From JACKOB01 sp024234575 (GTDB lineage Bacteria > Pseudomonadota > Gammaproteobacteria > Pseudomonadales > Oleiphilaceae), in NCBI GenBank assembly GCA_051208035.1, contig JBPJFZ010000005.1, positions 248,001 to 312,000 of the forward strand: 64,000 bases of DNA, in the 5' to 3' direction. The translations under genes and the position numbers were made by a program. This document shows positions 44,008 to 53,562 of the stretch, in pieces (within the stretch, counting starts at the first letter, position 1; the number at the start of each line of letters is the position of its first letter). The notes beneath the pieces were generated by a model. The model was not told the origin of the DNA and did no database searches. It was given only the letters and a program-made list of their open reading frames with translations.

Positions 44008-44979
44008 TTACTTCTTACGACGAGACAATCCTGCACCCAACAAGCCTAAGCCCATCAATGCCAAAGGAGCTGGCACAGGCACACCACTTGGGTCATCAGG
44101 AATATCCACTGTAGACAGTGACGCACCCATTACGTAGGCATATTCCAAAACAATCGACTGACCTTGCGCCAGGTTACCCAGAATAAAGGTCATACCCAGA
44201 CCATGATCTGAGTTCGATCCTCCAGGAGTATCACCACCATTCAAATAAGCCAGCGGATCGAAGACGCTGCAGCAGCTAAAGTCGATTCCGGTGTCATGGG
44301 CGATAGCAGAATCAGAGAACAGACCCAGTGGTCTGCCGCTGATATTACCAACAGAAGTTACGAAATCAGAAGGCTTCACATCACCGACATCATCAAAATC
44401 ACCATCATTGTTGCGGTCAAGACCACGCTGGTTGGTGGTTGCTGCGCTGCCGCCAGAGTAGTTGTCTGGATCTGGATCAACGGCCCGGCTGAAATAAGCA
44501 TTGGTAAGATCAGCCAACGCTGTGATAGTCGTGGTGATATTTACACGCTCATCAGAATCGTTGAAATAGTAGTCATGCTGCAACGAGAGCAAACCGCCCC
44601 TGTGATTACCACTCCAGCGAATCCAGTTATCAAACCCAAGACCACTCATATCGGTCAGAGAATCCAATAAAAAGGATTCGGAGCTTGATACAGAGCCAGC
44701 GCTAGTACTGTTGCTGTTACCCAGCAAACCTGTCTCATTCGAACGAAAGCCGAACGCTTCAAATGGCGCGCCCGGTGCAACATAGTCGGTGTTTTGATTA
44801 AAGGTTGCCGTTCCTGTGGGATCGTAAATCAGTGCAGGCTTAACATTGCCGTTACCAATCGTGCCATCATCACTGATTTTGAGCTGAACGTAATTGCCGT
44901 TTAGGGTAATTGGCGCTGCTAATGCAACGCTTGACCCGGCTAATAAAGCGATAGACGCTACCAGTTTCTTAATATTCAT
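44008..44979 (-). CDS. PEP-CTERM-type secreted protein
   Basis: 323-residue exported protein. A signal peptide (about 1-21, LVASIALLAGSSVALA-AP) and a C-terminal sorting tail (VPVPAPLALMGLGLLGAGLSRRK: a VPxPAP motif, a hydrophobic stretch and a basic end) mark it as a likely exosortase target that is cut and anchored or released at the surface. The mature part is Gly/Ser/Asn/Asp-rich and beta-like, with RNNDGDFDDVGD, a possible calcium-binding pattern, at about 200. The CCS pair near 250 may form a disulphide. No exosortase gene lies nearby. The role could be in biofilm or matrix, by family only. Confidence 0.8.
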   Translation of the reverse strand: MNIKKLVASIALLAGSSVALAAPITLNGNYVQLKISDDGTIGNGNVKPALIYDPTGTATFNQNTDYVAPGAPFEAFGFRSNETGLLGNSNSTSAGSVSSSESFLLDSLTDMSGLGFDNWIRWSGNHRGGLLSLQHDYYFNDSDERVNITTTITALADLTNAYFSRAVDPDPDNYSGGSAATTNQRGLDRNNDGDFDDVGDVKPSDFVTSVGNISGRPLGLFSDSAIAHDTGIDFSCCSVFDPLAYLNGGDTPGGSNSDHGLGMTFILGNLAQGQSIVLEYAYVMGASLSTVDIPDDPSGVPVPAPLALMGLGLLGAGLSRRKK

Positions 44980-45367
44980 TGTGCTAGTCCATTAGTTACT
45001 CGTTACTAAAACAAGCGACAGCAGGCACAGATAACGCATGCTGTTGCTCATATTATTGCGATGGCAGCACATGCAAATATTAAGCCTAAATATCGATAAC
45101 TTTTACAATACAACCTGATAGACGGCCACAGAAAAAGCATGGCAGAAAAAATGTAAAAATAACTGACACAACTCCGCCAATCGCCGGCTTATAATTCCCC
45201 AAAAACAAACATGACCTTCTCGTCACAGAATCATGGCAATTAAGCCAAGGATATTTAAAGCGTCTTCTGTAAGACTGCTGCCTTAGACACGTAAAGTTAT
45301 GGCAGGGTTAAGCAACCGCGAATAGCCTTAACGATTGATAGAAACCAATCCAAACAGGGAGTCTTTA
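44980..45367. other. 388-base divergent intergenic region
   Basis: This AT-rich gap separates the PEP-CTERM gene (leftward) and the uncharacterised gene at 45368 (rightward), so it should hold promoters for both. I find no convincing -35/-10 pair, no long palindrome and no coding frame. The last part has an AGGGAG (45356-45361) that sets the start at 45368. Confidence 0.4.
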
Positions 45368-46084
45368 ATGCAAGTATCCAACGCCTACTGGGGTTTTCCG
45401 ATTAGCCCAGAATTACACGACACAGCCAAAAGCACTATTGCCATGATAAACCAAACAGATGGCACCGAGCCGAACCGTTTATCCCTTACGGCGGCATCGA
45501 TTGTTTCCCAACTGACCCAACATGGATTGCAAAATTACTATCACAAACCTACCGAGATCGTGCCACTTCCCCCGATGGCGAAGAAAACCGCCGACACGGG
45601 CATCAAGGCCATTATGGTAGGCTTGGATTTTGTCATTCGTCAATTCTTCAAAAACCGGTCACACGAAGAGCTGCAGTTAATCAGCAACTACCTTGACCTT
45701 ATGCTCCATGCGCACCCAGAGTCAGGTAACCATTTTCTGGTTTTTGCACTAAACGACAACCTGTACAACCGGGCGAAATATTTACTCACTTCTGTCAGAG
45801 AAAACAGTCGCCGCGATGATTATATGGAAGGTGTGATTGATGCTTTGTGCGATCTCGTTGTCGAGGGGGTTAAGTACTACTACGCCGAACCCACCCGCCT
45901 GGTAAACTTTGGCGGCCTGACTAAAAAAACAGCGGATGTCAGCATCTCTCAAGTGCAGAAGGGTATTCAGAGCCTTATCAAGAAACTGGTGTCAGAGCTT
46001 GGACACAGCCAACTCGTTGAGCTTTCACATCATATTGAGTTTATGTTGCATGCTGCAGATGACCTCAATAAAGGCGCTGCCTAA
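45368..46084 (+). CDS. uncharacterised protein with a duplicated domain
   Basis: 238 residues, soluble, mainly helical, no signal or membrane helix. It is built of two related halves (about 19-115 and 136-229): YYHKPTEIVPLPPMAKKTAD in the first answers to YYYAEPTRLVNFGGLTKKTAD in the second. Each is followed by a helix ending in a common pattern (LDLMLHA / IEFMLHA). I do not recognise a family. ATG 45368 follows AGGGAG by 6 bases; the open frame begins earlier at 45335. It lies alone, downstream of a long intergenic gap. Confidence 0.65.
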   Translation: MQVSNAYWGFPISPELHDTAKSTIAMINQTDGTEPNRLSLTAASIVSQLTQHGLQNYYHKPTEIVPLPPMAKKTADTGIKAIMVGLDFVIRQFFKNRSHEELQLISNYLDLMLHAHPESGNHFLVFALNDNLYNRAKYLLTSVRENSRRDDYMEGVIDALCDLVVEGVKYYYAEPTRLVNFGGLTKKTADVSISQVQKGIQSLIKKLVSELGHSQLVELSHHIEFMLHAADDLNKGAA

Positions 46085-46104
46085 CGCCTCTCACAACCCA
46101 GGCC

Positions 46105-46136
46105 ACCCGCTGCGATAAAGGCACTTCGTGGCGGGT
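46105..46136 (+). other. hairpin after the duplicated-domain gene
   Basis: ACCCGCTGCGA (46105-46115) and TCGTGGCGGGT (46126-46136) can pair over 11 positions with two G-U pairs, loop of 10. No T-run follows. The remaining 180 bases to rsmE show nothing else. Confidence 0.4.
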
Positions 46137-46314
46137 TGCAAGTCACCAGTCGAAATCACCAAAAAAAACAGCACTAAGCACCTATGTGACCCTACGACGC
46201 ATCCTGCCAATAAATCAGGCATTTCAATTTGCCGGTGAGTCGGCTAATCTTCCTGCATAAAAATTGCCGCACTTTAAGCACCTTTAGGTCAGCTTTGGGG
46301 AAGAAAACACACCA

Positions 46315-47046
46315 ATGAGAATCAGCAGAATATATCTGAATACCGAGCTCACGGCAGGCCAGACCACGACGCTTGATGAAAACGCCTCACACTATCTCGC
46401 CCGCGTACTGCGAGTTCAGCTAGGTCAACCAGTGATTCTTTTTAACGGCAATGGTTTTGACTACCACGGCCACATCACTCGGGCGAGTAAAAAAGAAGTC
46501 GATGTGGAAATCCAAGAGCAAACTTCTGGCGTACAAGACTCTGATATACATACTCATATTGGTCAAGTGATGTCCAAAGGCGATCGTATGGATTACATGA
46601 TTCAAAAGGCTACCGAACTGGGCGTAAATGTCATTACACCGTTAACGAGTCAGTACTGTGAAGTGAAACTCAATCACGAAAGGCAGGAAAAGCGGGTACA
46701 GCATTGGCAACAAATCGCGATTCATGCCAGCGAACAAAGCGGCAGAGCGACGATTCCTCAGGTGTTACCCATCCAAACTATCCAAGACTGGCTAAGCACC
46801 CGCAATGAGCAACTGCGATTAACGCTACACCCAAGAGCTGCCAAAAAAATCACCAGCTTTGATCGCCCTAAAGATATCGCACTTTTGGTTGGCCCGGAGG
46901 GTGGTCTCACCGACGACGAAGTTTCGCTGGCGCAGTCTTGTGCATTCGAAACGACACTATTAGGTCCCCGCATTTTGCGAACCGAAACAGCCCCTGTTGC
47001 CGCGTTGTCTGTCATTCAATTGCTATGGGGCGATATGGCGCAGTAA
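46315..47046 (+). CDS. rsmE: 16S rRNA m3U1498 methyltransferase
   Basis: 243-residue SPOUT-class methyltransferase that modifies U1498 of 16S rRNA. It has the N-terminal PUA-like part (HYLARVLRVQLGQPVILFNGNG) and the knotted C-terminal domain with VGPEGGLTDDEV and LGPRILRTETAPVAAL, the SAM-binding knot motifs. It is followed by an RND efflux pair 54 bases downstream but has no functional link to it. Confidence 0.93.
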   Translation: MRISRIYLNTELTAGQTTTLDENASHYLARVLRVQLGQPVILFNGNGFDYHGHITRASKKEVDVEIQEQTSGVQDSDIHTHIGQVMSKGDRMDYMIQKATELGVNVITPLTSQYCEVKLNHERQEKRVQHWQQIAIHASEQSGRATIPQVLPIQTIQDWLSTRNEQLRLTLHPRAAKKITSFDRPKDIALLVGPEGGLTDDEVSLAQSCAFETTLLGPRILRTETAPVAALSVIQLLWGDMAQ

Positions 47047-47099
47047 GCGCCCGCAAAAATTCTGCCATCAATAAAATTTTATACAGGCGTTACTTACGG

Positions 47100-48371
47100 A
47101 TGAACACAGAAAACAGTAATCAAACAAGTGCGACCAAACCAAGATACAGATCCGTTATTATCGGGCTGATTATCATCGCTGTTGCCATACTGATCATTTC
47201 CTTACTGAAGTCAATGCAGCCCGAACCTGCCACCACCGAACGCAGCGAAAAGGCGTGGAGTGTCAGCGCCGTAACATTGCAAGCTGCCGATATTCGTCCG
47301 CAACTGCAGCTTTTAGGTAGTGTCGAAGCACCCTTTACCTCACTCTTGCGTGCATCAATTAATGCAGATGTAACAGCTGTACCTGTCAGCGAAGGCGAAC
47401 ATGTGAATGCCGAGCAGGAGCTGATTCTGTTGGATGATCGGGAGGCACGCTTAACATTGGCCCAGCGGCAGGCCGATGCAGACGATCTTGCAGCGCAAAT
47501 TGATGCAGAGAAAAACCGACATCAACAAGACCTCGCCTCGTTAAAAAACGAACAGAACCTTGTCGACCTTGCCGAAAAAGCGGTTGCTCGCGAAAGCGAA
47601 CTGAAAAAATCCAATGTCACCAGTGATGCCAAAATAGACGTTTCCCGTCAACTGTATCAGCAACAACAACTGTCTTTGCAGGCCAGACAACTTAGCATCA
47701 ACAATCACCGCAGCCGCCTTACCCAGCTGGAATCCAAGTTGATCAAGGCAAATGCTCTGCTCGAACTGGCCAAACTCGATGTAGAAAGAACACACCCACG
47801 TGCCCCCTTTGATGCTATCGTCAGCGCGGTAAACGTATCCCCCGGCGAGCGAGTACGCCCAGGTGATGCACTGGTGCAACTTTACGATATTAACCGCATC
47901 GAAATACGTGCCCAGGTACCTGCACCATCCATCGACAAAGTCAATCGGACCCTCTCCACAGAACATACTGCCGCGGCCTGGGTTAATACGCCTTACATGA
48001 AAACGCCAATCAGCCTGGTGCGACTGGCTGGGGTAGTTAACAAAGGTGGCGGCGGCGTGGATGCCATTTTTGCCATCCCCTCAGGCCTAAGCACCGTGGT
48101 GCCAGGCCAGACATTAAGTGTACTGGTTGAATTGCCTGCAGAAGAGCGTGTATTCAGTGTTCCTGTGTCAGCTATTTATGGAGAAGACCGGGTTTACAAG
48201 GTGGAAGGAGATCGTTTAAAGGCAATAGCCATTCATAAAGTCGGCCAACGCTTCGAGGGTGATAGGTTAAGTCACCTGATTAAAAGTGACGAGCTTAAGA
48301 ATGGCGACCAGATAATTATTACCCAACTGGCCAACGCGGTCACCGGGCTCAAGGTTAATATCCGACAGTGA
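47100..48371 (+). CDS. RND efflux periplasmic adaptor (HlyD/MFP family)
   Basis: 423-residue membrane fusion protein. After a short cytoplasmic tail a single membrane helix (about 20-40) anchors it. Then come the lipoyl half-motifs, a coiled-coil hairpin (about 120-225, rich in Gln, Lys and Ala), and the beta-barrel. It pairs with the permease that starts 23 bases downstream. The ATG 47100 start is used; the open frame upstream (46938) runs back into rsmE. There is no outer-membrane TolC-type gene here. Confidence 0.88.
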   Translation: MNTENSNQTSATKPRYRSVIIGLIIIAVAILIISLLKSMQPEPATTERSEKAWSVSAVTLQAADIRPQLQLLGSVEAPFTSLLRASINADVTAVPVSEGEHVNAEQELILLDDREARLTLAQRQADADDLAAQIDAEKNRHQQDLASLKNEQNLVDLAEKAVARESELKKSNVTSDAKIDVSRQLYQQQQLSLQARQLSINNHRSRLTQLESKLIKANALLELAKLDVERTHPRAPFDAIVSAVNVSPGERVRPGDALVQLYDINRIEIRAQVPAPSIDKVNRTLSTEHTAAAWVNTPYMKTPISLVRLAGVVNKGGGGVDAIFAIPSGLSTVVPGQTLSVLVELPAEERVFSVPVSAIYGEDRVYKVEGDRLKAIAIHKVGQRFEGDRLSHLIKSDELKNGDQIIITQLANAVTGLKVNIRQ

Positions 48372-48393
48372 TTGATGAGGCGCAGATTTAACA

Positions 48394-51300
48394 ATGGAAC
48401 GCGAAAATAAAAGTGTCGATCACAACCGTGGAGAGCGAACTAAAGATTCGTTTTCAGGCCATCAAAATGATCTGATAGGTCGTTTTGCAAACCATAAAGT
48501 TGCCGCCAACCTGCTGATGCTGATGATGCTTGTAGCGGGCATCTATGGCTTGAGCAAACTGAACAGGCAGTTCTTTCCCACCTTCGCCACCGACTTTATT
48601 TCGGTGCGTGTCACCTGGCCGGGTGCAGGGGCAGAAGATGTTGCCCGGTCGATTACCACACCATTGGAACAAGAGTTGCGCAACCTCGATGACGTTAAAG
48701 AGATGCGCTCAACGTCTTCCATGGGGTTAAGCCTGGTTGTTGTAGAGTATGAAGAAGGTACCGATATGGGCCTTGCTCTTAACCAGGTAAAAGAATACGT
48801 TGGCCTGGTCCGCAACCTGCCCTCTGACGCTGAAACCCCAGAAATCACCAAGTTCGTGCGTAACGAAGAGATAGCCACACTGGTCGTGACCACCCCCGGA
48901 ACGCTATCCGAATTACGCCCCATGATTTTCGAGTTTGAGCGAGAGCTGCTCGACAGAGGCATTGCCAAGGTAGACTTTGTGGGTCTTCCTGCCCAGGAGA
49001 TTGCCATTGAGGTTACCAGCGAAACCATTCAGTCGTTAGGCTTATCACTGGACACCATCGGCGAAAAAATCCGTCAGCAAAGCCAGGATATACCAGCAGG
49101 GACAATCGGCAAAAGTGAAGCGGCCCGGGAAATACGAAGCCTGGAGAAAAGGCGCTCGGTGGATGGCTTTGAAGCGCTATCCATTCTTAGCACTGACGAC
49201 GGACGAAAACTCACACTCGGCGATATTGGTAATATCACCCATCGCACCAAAGAAAATGGTGTCGAAATTTACTACCGGGGTCAGCCCGCTGTGCTGATGG
49301 AACTTAAGCGAACAGAGTCTTCAGACTCGCTTAAATCTGCCGAAATCATGCACAGCTGGTTAAAAGAAAAAACAGCCGAATTACCCCCATCATTAAGTAT
49401 CATACCCGTCGATGAACGTTACACATTTATCGAACAGCGCATTGATTTACTATTAAAAAATGGTATCAGCGGTTTAATACTTGTAGTGAGCATCCTCTTC
49501 ATATTTTTGAACGGCAGAGTGGCGTTTTGGGTCGCCTGTGGTATTCCTATTTCCTTTATGGGCACGCTAGCTATCCTCTATTTCACCGGCGGCAGCATTA
49601 ACATGATCAGCCTATTCGCCTTGATCATGGCCTTGGGAATCATTGTGGATGACGCAATTGTTGTCGCGGAGGACGCTCTGACCCACTATCAGACGGGTGA
49701 AAGCTCTCTGCAGGCAGCAGAAGGTGGTGCCCGACGCATGTTGGTACCGGTTATGTCTTCCTCTCTAACCACCATTGCCGCATTTCTGCCACTGATGTTA
49801 GTCGGTGGTATTATTGGCAGTATTCTTAGCGACATACCCTTTGTCGTTGTCTGTGTCATCATCGCCTCACTCATTGAAAGCTTTTTTATTCTACCCGGTC
49901 ACCTGCGCCACAGCTTTCATAAAAATCATCACAAAAAACCTGGTCCTACCCGCCAGAAGCTGGACGATGGCTTTAATTCATTTCGCGATAATTATTTCCG
50001 GCCAGTTGTCAGGCTGGCAATGCGCAACCGAGGAGTTACCCTGCTTATCGCCCTGGCCTTTTTAGTCTGTTCATTTGCTTTGGTTAAATACGGGCAAGTG
50101 AAACCACACTTCTTCCCTCAGCCAGAAAGCTCGCAAATTATGGCTAGCACCAAGTTTGCTGCAGGCACACCGCCAGAAGAAGTCAAAGCATTCGCGTTTC
50201 ACCTTGAAGAAACCCTTTGGGTGGCAAACGAAAAGCTGAAAACCGACGTGGACCTGGTGCGCTCTTCATTTGTACGCCTTAACTCGGCCTCATTTAATAG
50301 CGGCCAGAATTACCAGAACGGCGATCAGTATGCGATGGTCCGGGTTGAATTAATCATGCCGGATGAACGATCGGTACGAAACCCCGAGTTCATCAACCAG
50401 TGGAAATCGTTGATCAAGATGCCACCAGGTGTGGAAGAGCTCAGCATCAGCAGCCCCAGAGGCGGCCCACCAGGTAAGGATATCGATGTTTTCCTGACCG
50501 GTGGCGATGCCGAAACGCTAAAATTAGCGGCATCTGAACTGGCAGAGGAAATGAAAGTATTTGAAGGGCTGGATAATATTCTCGACGACCTGCCCTACGG
50601 CAAACAGCAGTACGTATTTAGCCTGACCCCCCAAGGTGAGGCCGTCGGCTTAACCGTTGCCAACGTTGGCAGCCAGCTGCGTGCAGCCTTTGACGGTAAA
50701 CTACTGCAGATTTTTTATGACAACAACGAAGAGACCGAAGTACGGATAATGTTGCCTGCCAACGAACGTCACTTTCAAAGTGCATTGCAGCGCCTACCCA
50801 TTATTACGCCAACCGGTCAGGCTATCCCACTCAGTAACGTCATTACGCTGGAATCGCGACGTGGTCTCGAATTACTGCGCCACACCGATGCAAAACTTGG
50901 CGTACACGTAACCGCTGAGGTCGACAACAACGTTACCAACGCCAATATTGTCCTCAAAAAAATGCAGGAGACAATCATTCCGGCCTTGCTGGACAAATAT
51001 GGGTTAAAAGCCACTTATAAAGGCAAGGCTGAAGAAGAAAAAGAAACCGGCAATGATATGGTACAGGGAGCCCTGCTGGCGCTGATCATGATCTACATTA
51101 TTCTTGCCTGGGTTTTCGCTTCTTACGCATGGCCCATGGCAGTCATGCTCGCCATTCCTTTTGGCGTCGCCGGGGCCATATTCGGTCACTGGGTAATCGG
51201 TATTGATCTGACCATACTGTCGCAATTCGGCATGTTTGGTCTTTCTGGCATCGTCATTAACGATGCAATCATTCTGATTACATTCTACAAAGAACTTCGG

Positions 51301-51606
51301 CAGCGAGGCGTCGCCGTCGAGACCGCACTGGTAGACGCGGCCTGCCTGCGCTTGCGAGCGGTGATGCTAACATCCCTGACCACGATTGCCGGTTTGTTGC
51401 CGCTACTGTTCGAGACATCACTGCAGGCCCAATTTTTAATACCTATGGCAGTGAGCATTTCTTTCGGCTTAGCGTTTGCAACCGTACTCGTGTTAATCGT
51501 GATTCCGGTCATCTTGTCGTACATTGAGACCATATCACACGCGCTGGCGAACCTTCGCAAACCGGACACCAATAGCGCCAAAGCAGGAGAGCTAGCCGCA
51601 GATTAA
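48394..51606 (+). CDS. RND-family efflux permease
   Basis: 1070-residue inner-membrane proton-driven pump of the AcrB/MdtB/CusA superfamily. The first membrane helix is at about 40-55, followed by a periplasmic docking/porter domain, a central membrane block that contains the proton-relay pair in IIVDDAIVVAED (about 425), a second porter domain and a last membrane block (about 890-1045). Its closest kind is the group of efflux RNDs with a single adaptor. The substrate cannot be read. The first 30 residues are polar and highly charged, an unusual cytoplasmic extension. Confidence 0.9.
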   Translation: MERENKSVDHNRGERTKDSFSGHQNDLIGRFANHKVAANLLMLMMLVAGIYGLSKLNRQFFPTFATDFISVRVTWPGAGAEDVARSITTPLEQELRNLDDVKEMRSTSSMGLSLVVVEYEEGTDMGLALNQVKEYVGLVRNLPSDAETPEITKFVRNEEIATLVVTTPGTLSELRPMIFEFERELLDRGIAKVDFVGLPAQEIAIEVTSETIQSLGLSLDTIGEKIRQQSQDIPAGTIGKSEAAREIRSLEKRRSVDGFEALSILSTDDGRKLTLGDIGNITHRTKENGVEIYYRGQPAVLMELKRTESSDSLKSAEIMHSWLKEKTAELPPSLSIIPVDERYTFIEQRIDLLLKNGISGLILVVSILFIFLNGRVAFWVACGIPISFMGTLAILYFTGGSINMISLFALIMALGIIVDDAIVVAEDALTHYQTGESSLQAAEGGARRMLVPVMSSSLTTIAAFLPLMLVGGIIGSILSDIPFVVVCVIIASLIESFFILPGHLRHSFHKNHHKKPGPTRQKLDDGFNSFRDNYFRPVVRLAMRNRGVTLLIALAFLVCSFALVKYGQVKPHFFPQPESSQIMASTKFAAGTPPEEVKAFAFHLEETLWVANEKLKTDVDLVRSSFVRLNSASFNSGQNYQNGDQYAMVRVELIMPDERSVRNPEFINQWKSLIKMPPGVEELSISSPRGGPPGKDIDVFLTGGDAETLKLAASELAEEMKVFEGLDNILDDLPYGKQQYVFSLTPQGEAVGLTVANVGSQLRAAFDGKLLQIFYDNNEETEVRIMLPANERHFQSALQRLPIITPTGQAIPLSNVITLESRRGLELLRHTDAKLGVHVTAEVDNNVTNANIVLKKMQETIIPALLDKYGLKATYKGKAEEEKETGNDMVQGALLALIMIYIILAWVFASYAWPMAVMLAIPFGVAGAIFGHWVIGIDLTILSQFGMFGLSGIVINDAIILITFYKELRQRGVAVETALVDAACLRLRAVMLTSLTTIAGLLPLLFETSLQAQFLIPMAVSISFGLAFATVLVLIVIPVILSYIETISHALANLRKPDTNSAKAGELAAD

Positions 51607-51809
51607 AGCTGTGATATTTTCATAATTGAATATTTGCCTTTGACACAATCGATAAACAAGCCACAATTTCATTGAACGTTTTGTGAGCCACCCAATACTT
51701 TAGGAACAATTGTGCAGTTTTTGGTAGGCTTGTTGCAGAATGAACTTTATAATACGCCGCTTGAATTTTCGAAAACGAACGTGACTGCAGGTCGGAGAGT
51801 GCGCTTCCA

Positions 51810-53036
51810 ATGATGGATATAATTAACAACCCCGAGTTATGGAAATATATCAGCATACCTTTCGTTGCCGCCTTGATCGGCTGGAGTACGAACTGGTTAG
51901 CCATCAAACTTACTTTCTATCCACTCGAGTTTATAGGCCTCCCTCCCTTTTTGGGCTGGCAAGGCATTATTCCGTCCAAAGCCAGAAAAATGGCAGAAAT
52001 AAGCGTCGATGCCACCATTGCTAAAATAGGTAAGGTGCAGGAAGTATTTGCGCAAATCGATCCGCGTGTGTTGGCAGAGTACATCGTTGAAACTGTCGAG
52101 CCCCGCGTTGAAGAATACGTCGATGAAGTCATGCTGGTTGAATACCCCACGGTTTGGGAAAACCTGCCCGACTCTTTTCGACAGCATGTTTATGACCGGG
52201 TTCGCAAAAGCACACCAGGCCTGGTAGATAACCTGATCGATGACCTGTCAGAAAATATTGAGAATCTGCTCGACATCAAAATGATGGTGACTGACCAGCT
52301 GGCCAACGATAAAAGGCTGCTTAACCGTATATTTCTTGAATGTGGCGAAGCGGAGTTTCGATTTATCATCAATTCTGGCCTCTACTACGGCTTCACTTTT
52401 GGCGTGCTGCAGATGGTCGTATGGTATTTCTTCCAAAACTGGTGGATTTTACCTGTCTGCGGATTAATTGTTGGCTGGGCAACCAACTGGATAGCATTAA
52501 ACGTTATATTCAGACCATTAAACCCGACTAAAGTTGGCCCTTTTACCGTCCAGGGCTTATTCTTGAAGCGCCAGAAAGCCGTTGCTGAATCATTCTGTCG
52601 AATTATTACCCATGAGATCCTCACCGTCGGTAATATCATGAATGCGATACTGAATGGCCCCAATGCCGAGCGGGCGAAAAACATGGTACGCAAACATATC
52701 AAACCCATCGTTGACGACACGGCTGGCATGAGCAAACCACTCACCCAGATCGCCATGGGTCCCAAAGGCTTTGCTTCGCTGAAACATAAAGTAGGAGAGA
52801 AAGCGATTCAGATATCCGCCGATGCTTTCCTCGACCCAATGTTTAACAACGACCGGGCCGAGGCGGTAGAGTCAATCATGCGTGAACGCATGGAGGCGCT
52901 GTCTTCAGAAGAGTTTCAGGATCTATTGCGTCCTTGTTTCCAGGAAGATGAGATTAAGTTGATATTGATCGGTGCGGCACTAGGCTTTGCTGCAGGGCTC
53001 GCACAAGTAATTTTTGTATTTGACTGGCAGTTTTAG
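51810..53036 (+). CDS. DUF445 family membrane protein
   Basis: 408-residue DUF445 protein with a membrane helix near each end and a central one. Two internal copies of one motif are visible: GWSTNWLAIKLTFYPLEF near 25-45 and GWATNWIALNVIFRPLNP near 220-240. Each is followed by a basic KARKMAE / RQKAVAE segment, which shows that the protein arose by duplication. The biochemical role is unknown. The ATG pair at 51810/51813 gives a one-residue ambiguity. The 203-base gap before it has no clear element. Confidence 0.82.
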   Translation: MMDIINNPELWKYISIPFVAALIGWSTNWLAIKLTFYPLEFIGLPPFLGWQGIIPSKARKMAEISVDATIAKIGKVQEVFAQIDPRVLAEYIVETVEPRVEEYVDEVMLVEYPTVWENLPDSFRQHVYDRVRKSTPGLVDNLIDDLSENIENLLDIKMMVTDQLANDKRLLNRIFLECGEAEFRFIINSGLYYGFTFGVLQMVVWYFFQNWWILPVCGLIVGWATNWIALNVIFRPLNPTKVGPFTVQGLFLKRQKAVAESFCRIITHEILTVGNIMNAILNGPNAERAKNMVRKHIKPIVDDTAGMSKPLTQIAMGPKGFASLKHKVGEKAIQISADAFLDPMFNNDRAEAVESIMRERMEALSSEEFQDLLRPCFQEDEIKLILIGAALGFAAGLAQVIFVFDWQF

Positions 53037-53272
53037 CCGGCCTGTAAGATTAGCTGATAACATCGCGCATCCATAACAAAGGCATAGATATTTTTATGAT
53101 CAAAATCAGCGATCTACTTTGTTTTTGTAGAATGCGCTTTAATACTTTGACAGCCGCGCTGTCTTTGTCTTTACTGGTTATGTGAAATGGACGTTTATAC
53201 GTGCGCCCGCCTGGATGAAAGGGCAAAAAAAATAAAAATATACTCTTCCACAAAAATTAGTCGGGTTGGATT
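53037..53272. other. 236-base intergenic region
   Basis: It lies between the DUF445 gene and the small gene at 53273. A 67-residue open frame on the minus strand (53050-53253) has no ribosome site or family signs, and I do not call it a gene. I see no clear promoter or hairpin. Confidence 0.35.
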
Positions 53273-53488
53273 ATGAGCAACACATTAAAAAATCTTCGAG
53301 TCGGCAATCAGGTAATGAACACAGAAGCCCTGCTGAGCACAATGCAATTAGAAATCAAACGGTTACTAAGCATTCAGAAATCACTTTTTGACAAAGGATT
53401 AAGCAGCGCTCACCCTTTGATGCAATCCTACGCAGATATGATTCAAAAGCGTGCCAATATTATTGAGTCACTACTCGAGGCTGCCTAA
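53273..53488 (+). CDS. 71-residue helical protein
   Basis: Small polar protein with Leu spaced in heptad-like fashion (LLSTMQLEIKRLLSIQKSLFD), likely a single or double helix. ATG 53273 is preceded by a GGTTGGA ribosome-like site. There is no signal or membrane segment and I do not recognise a family. It lies 74 bases before the HDOD gene in the same direction, so it could be a partner of it. Confidence 0.5.
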   Translation: MSNTLKNLRVGNQVMNTEALLSTMQLEIKRLLSIQKSLFDKGLSSAHPLMQSYADMIQKRANIIESLLEAA

Positions 53489-53562
53489 ATATTCAAACTG
53501 GCCCGCATGGCGTTACTGCCGAGGGCCAAATTAAACTGGCTATATTGCAAACAGGATGATCT

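Noticed and set aside
46938..47099. upstream extension of the RND adaptor frame
   Set aside because: The extension overlaps rsmE in another frame and lacks a proper N-terminus; ATG 47100 gives the normal adaptor start with its membrane helix.
53050..53253. 67-residue frame on the minus strand
   Set aside because: No ribosome site and no recognisable pattern; it fills a gap between two plus-strand genes.
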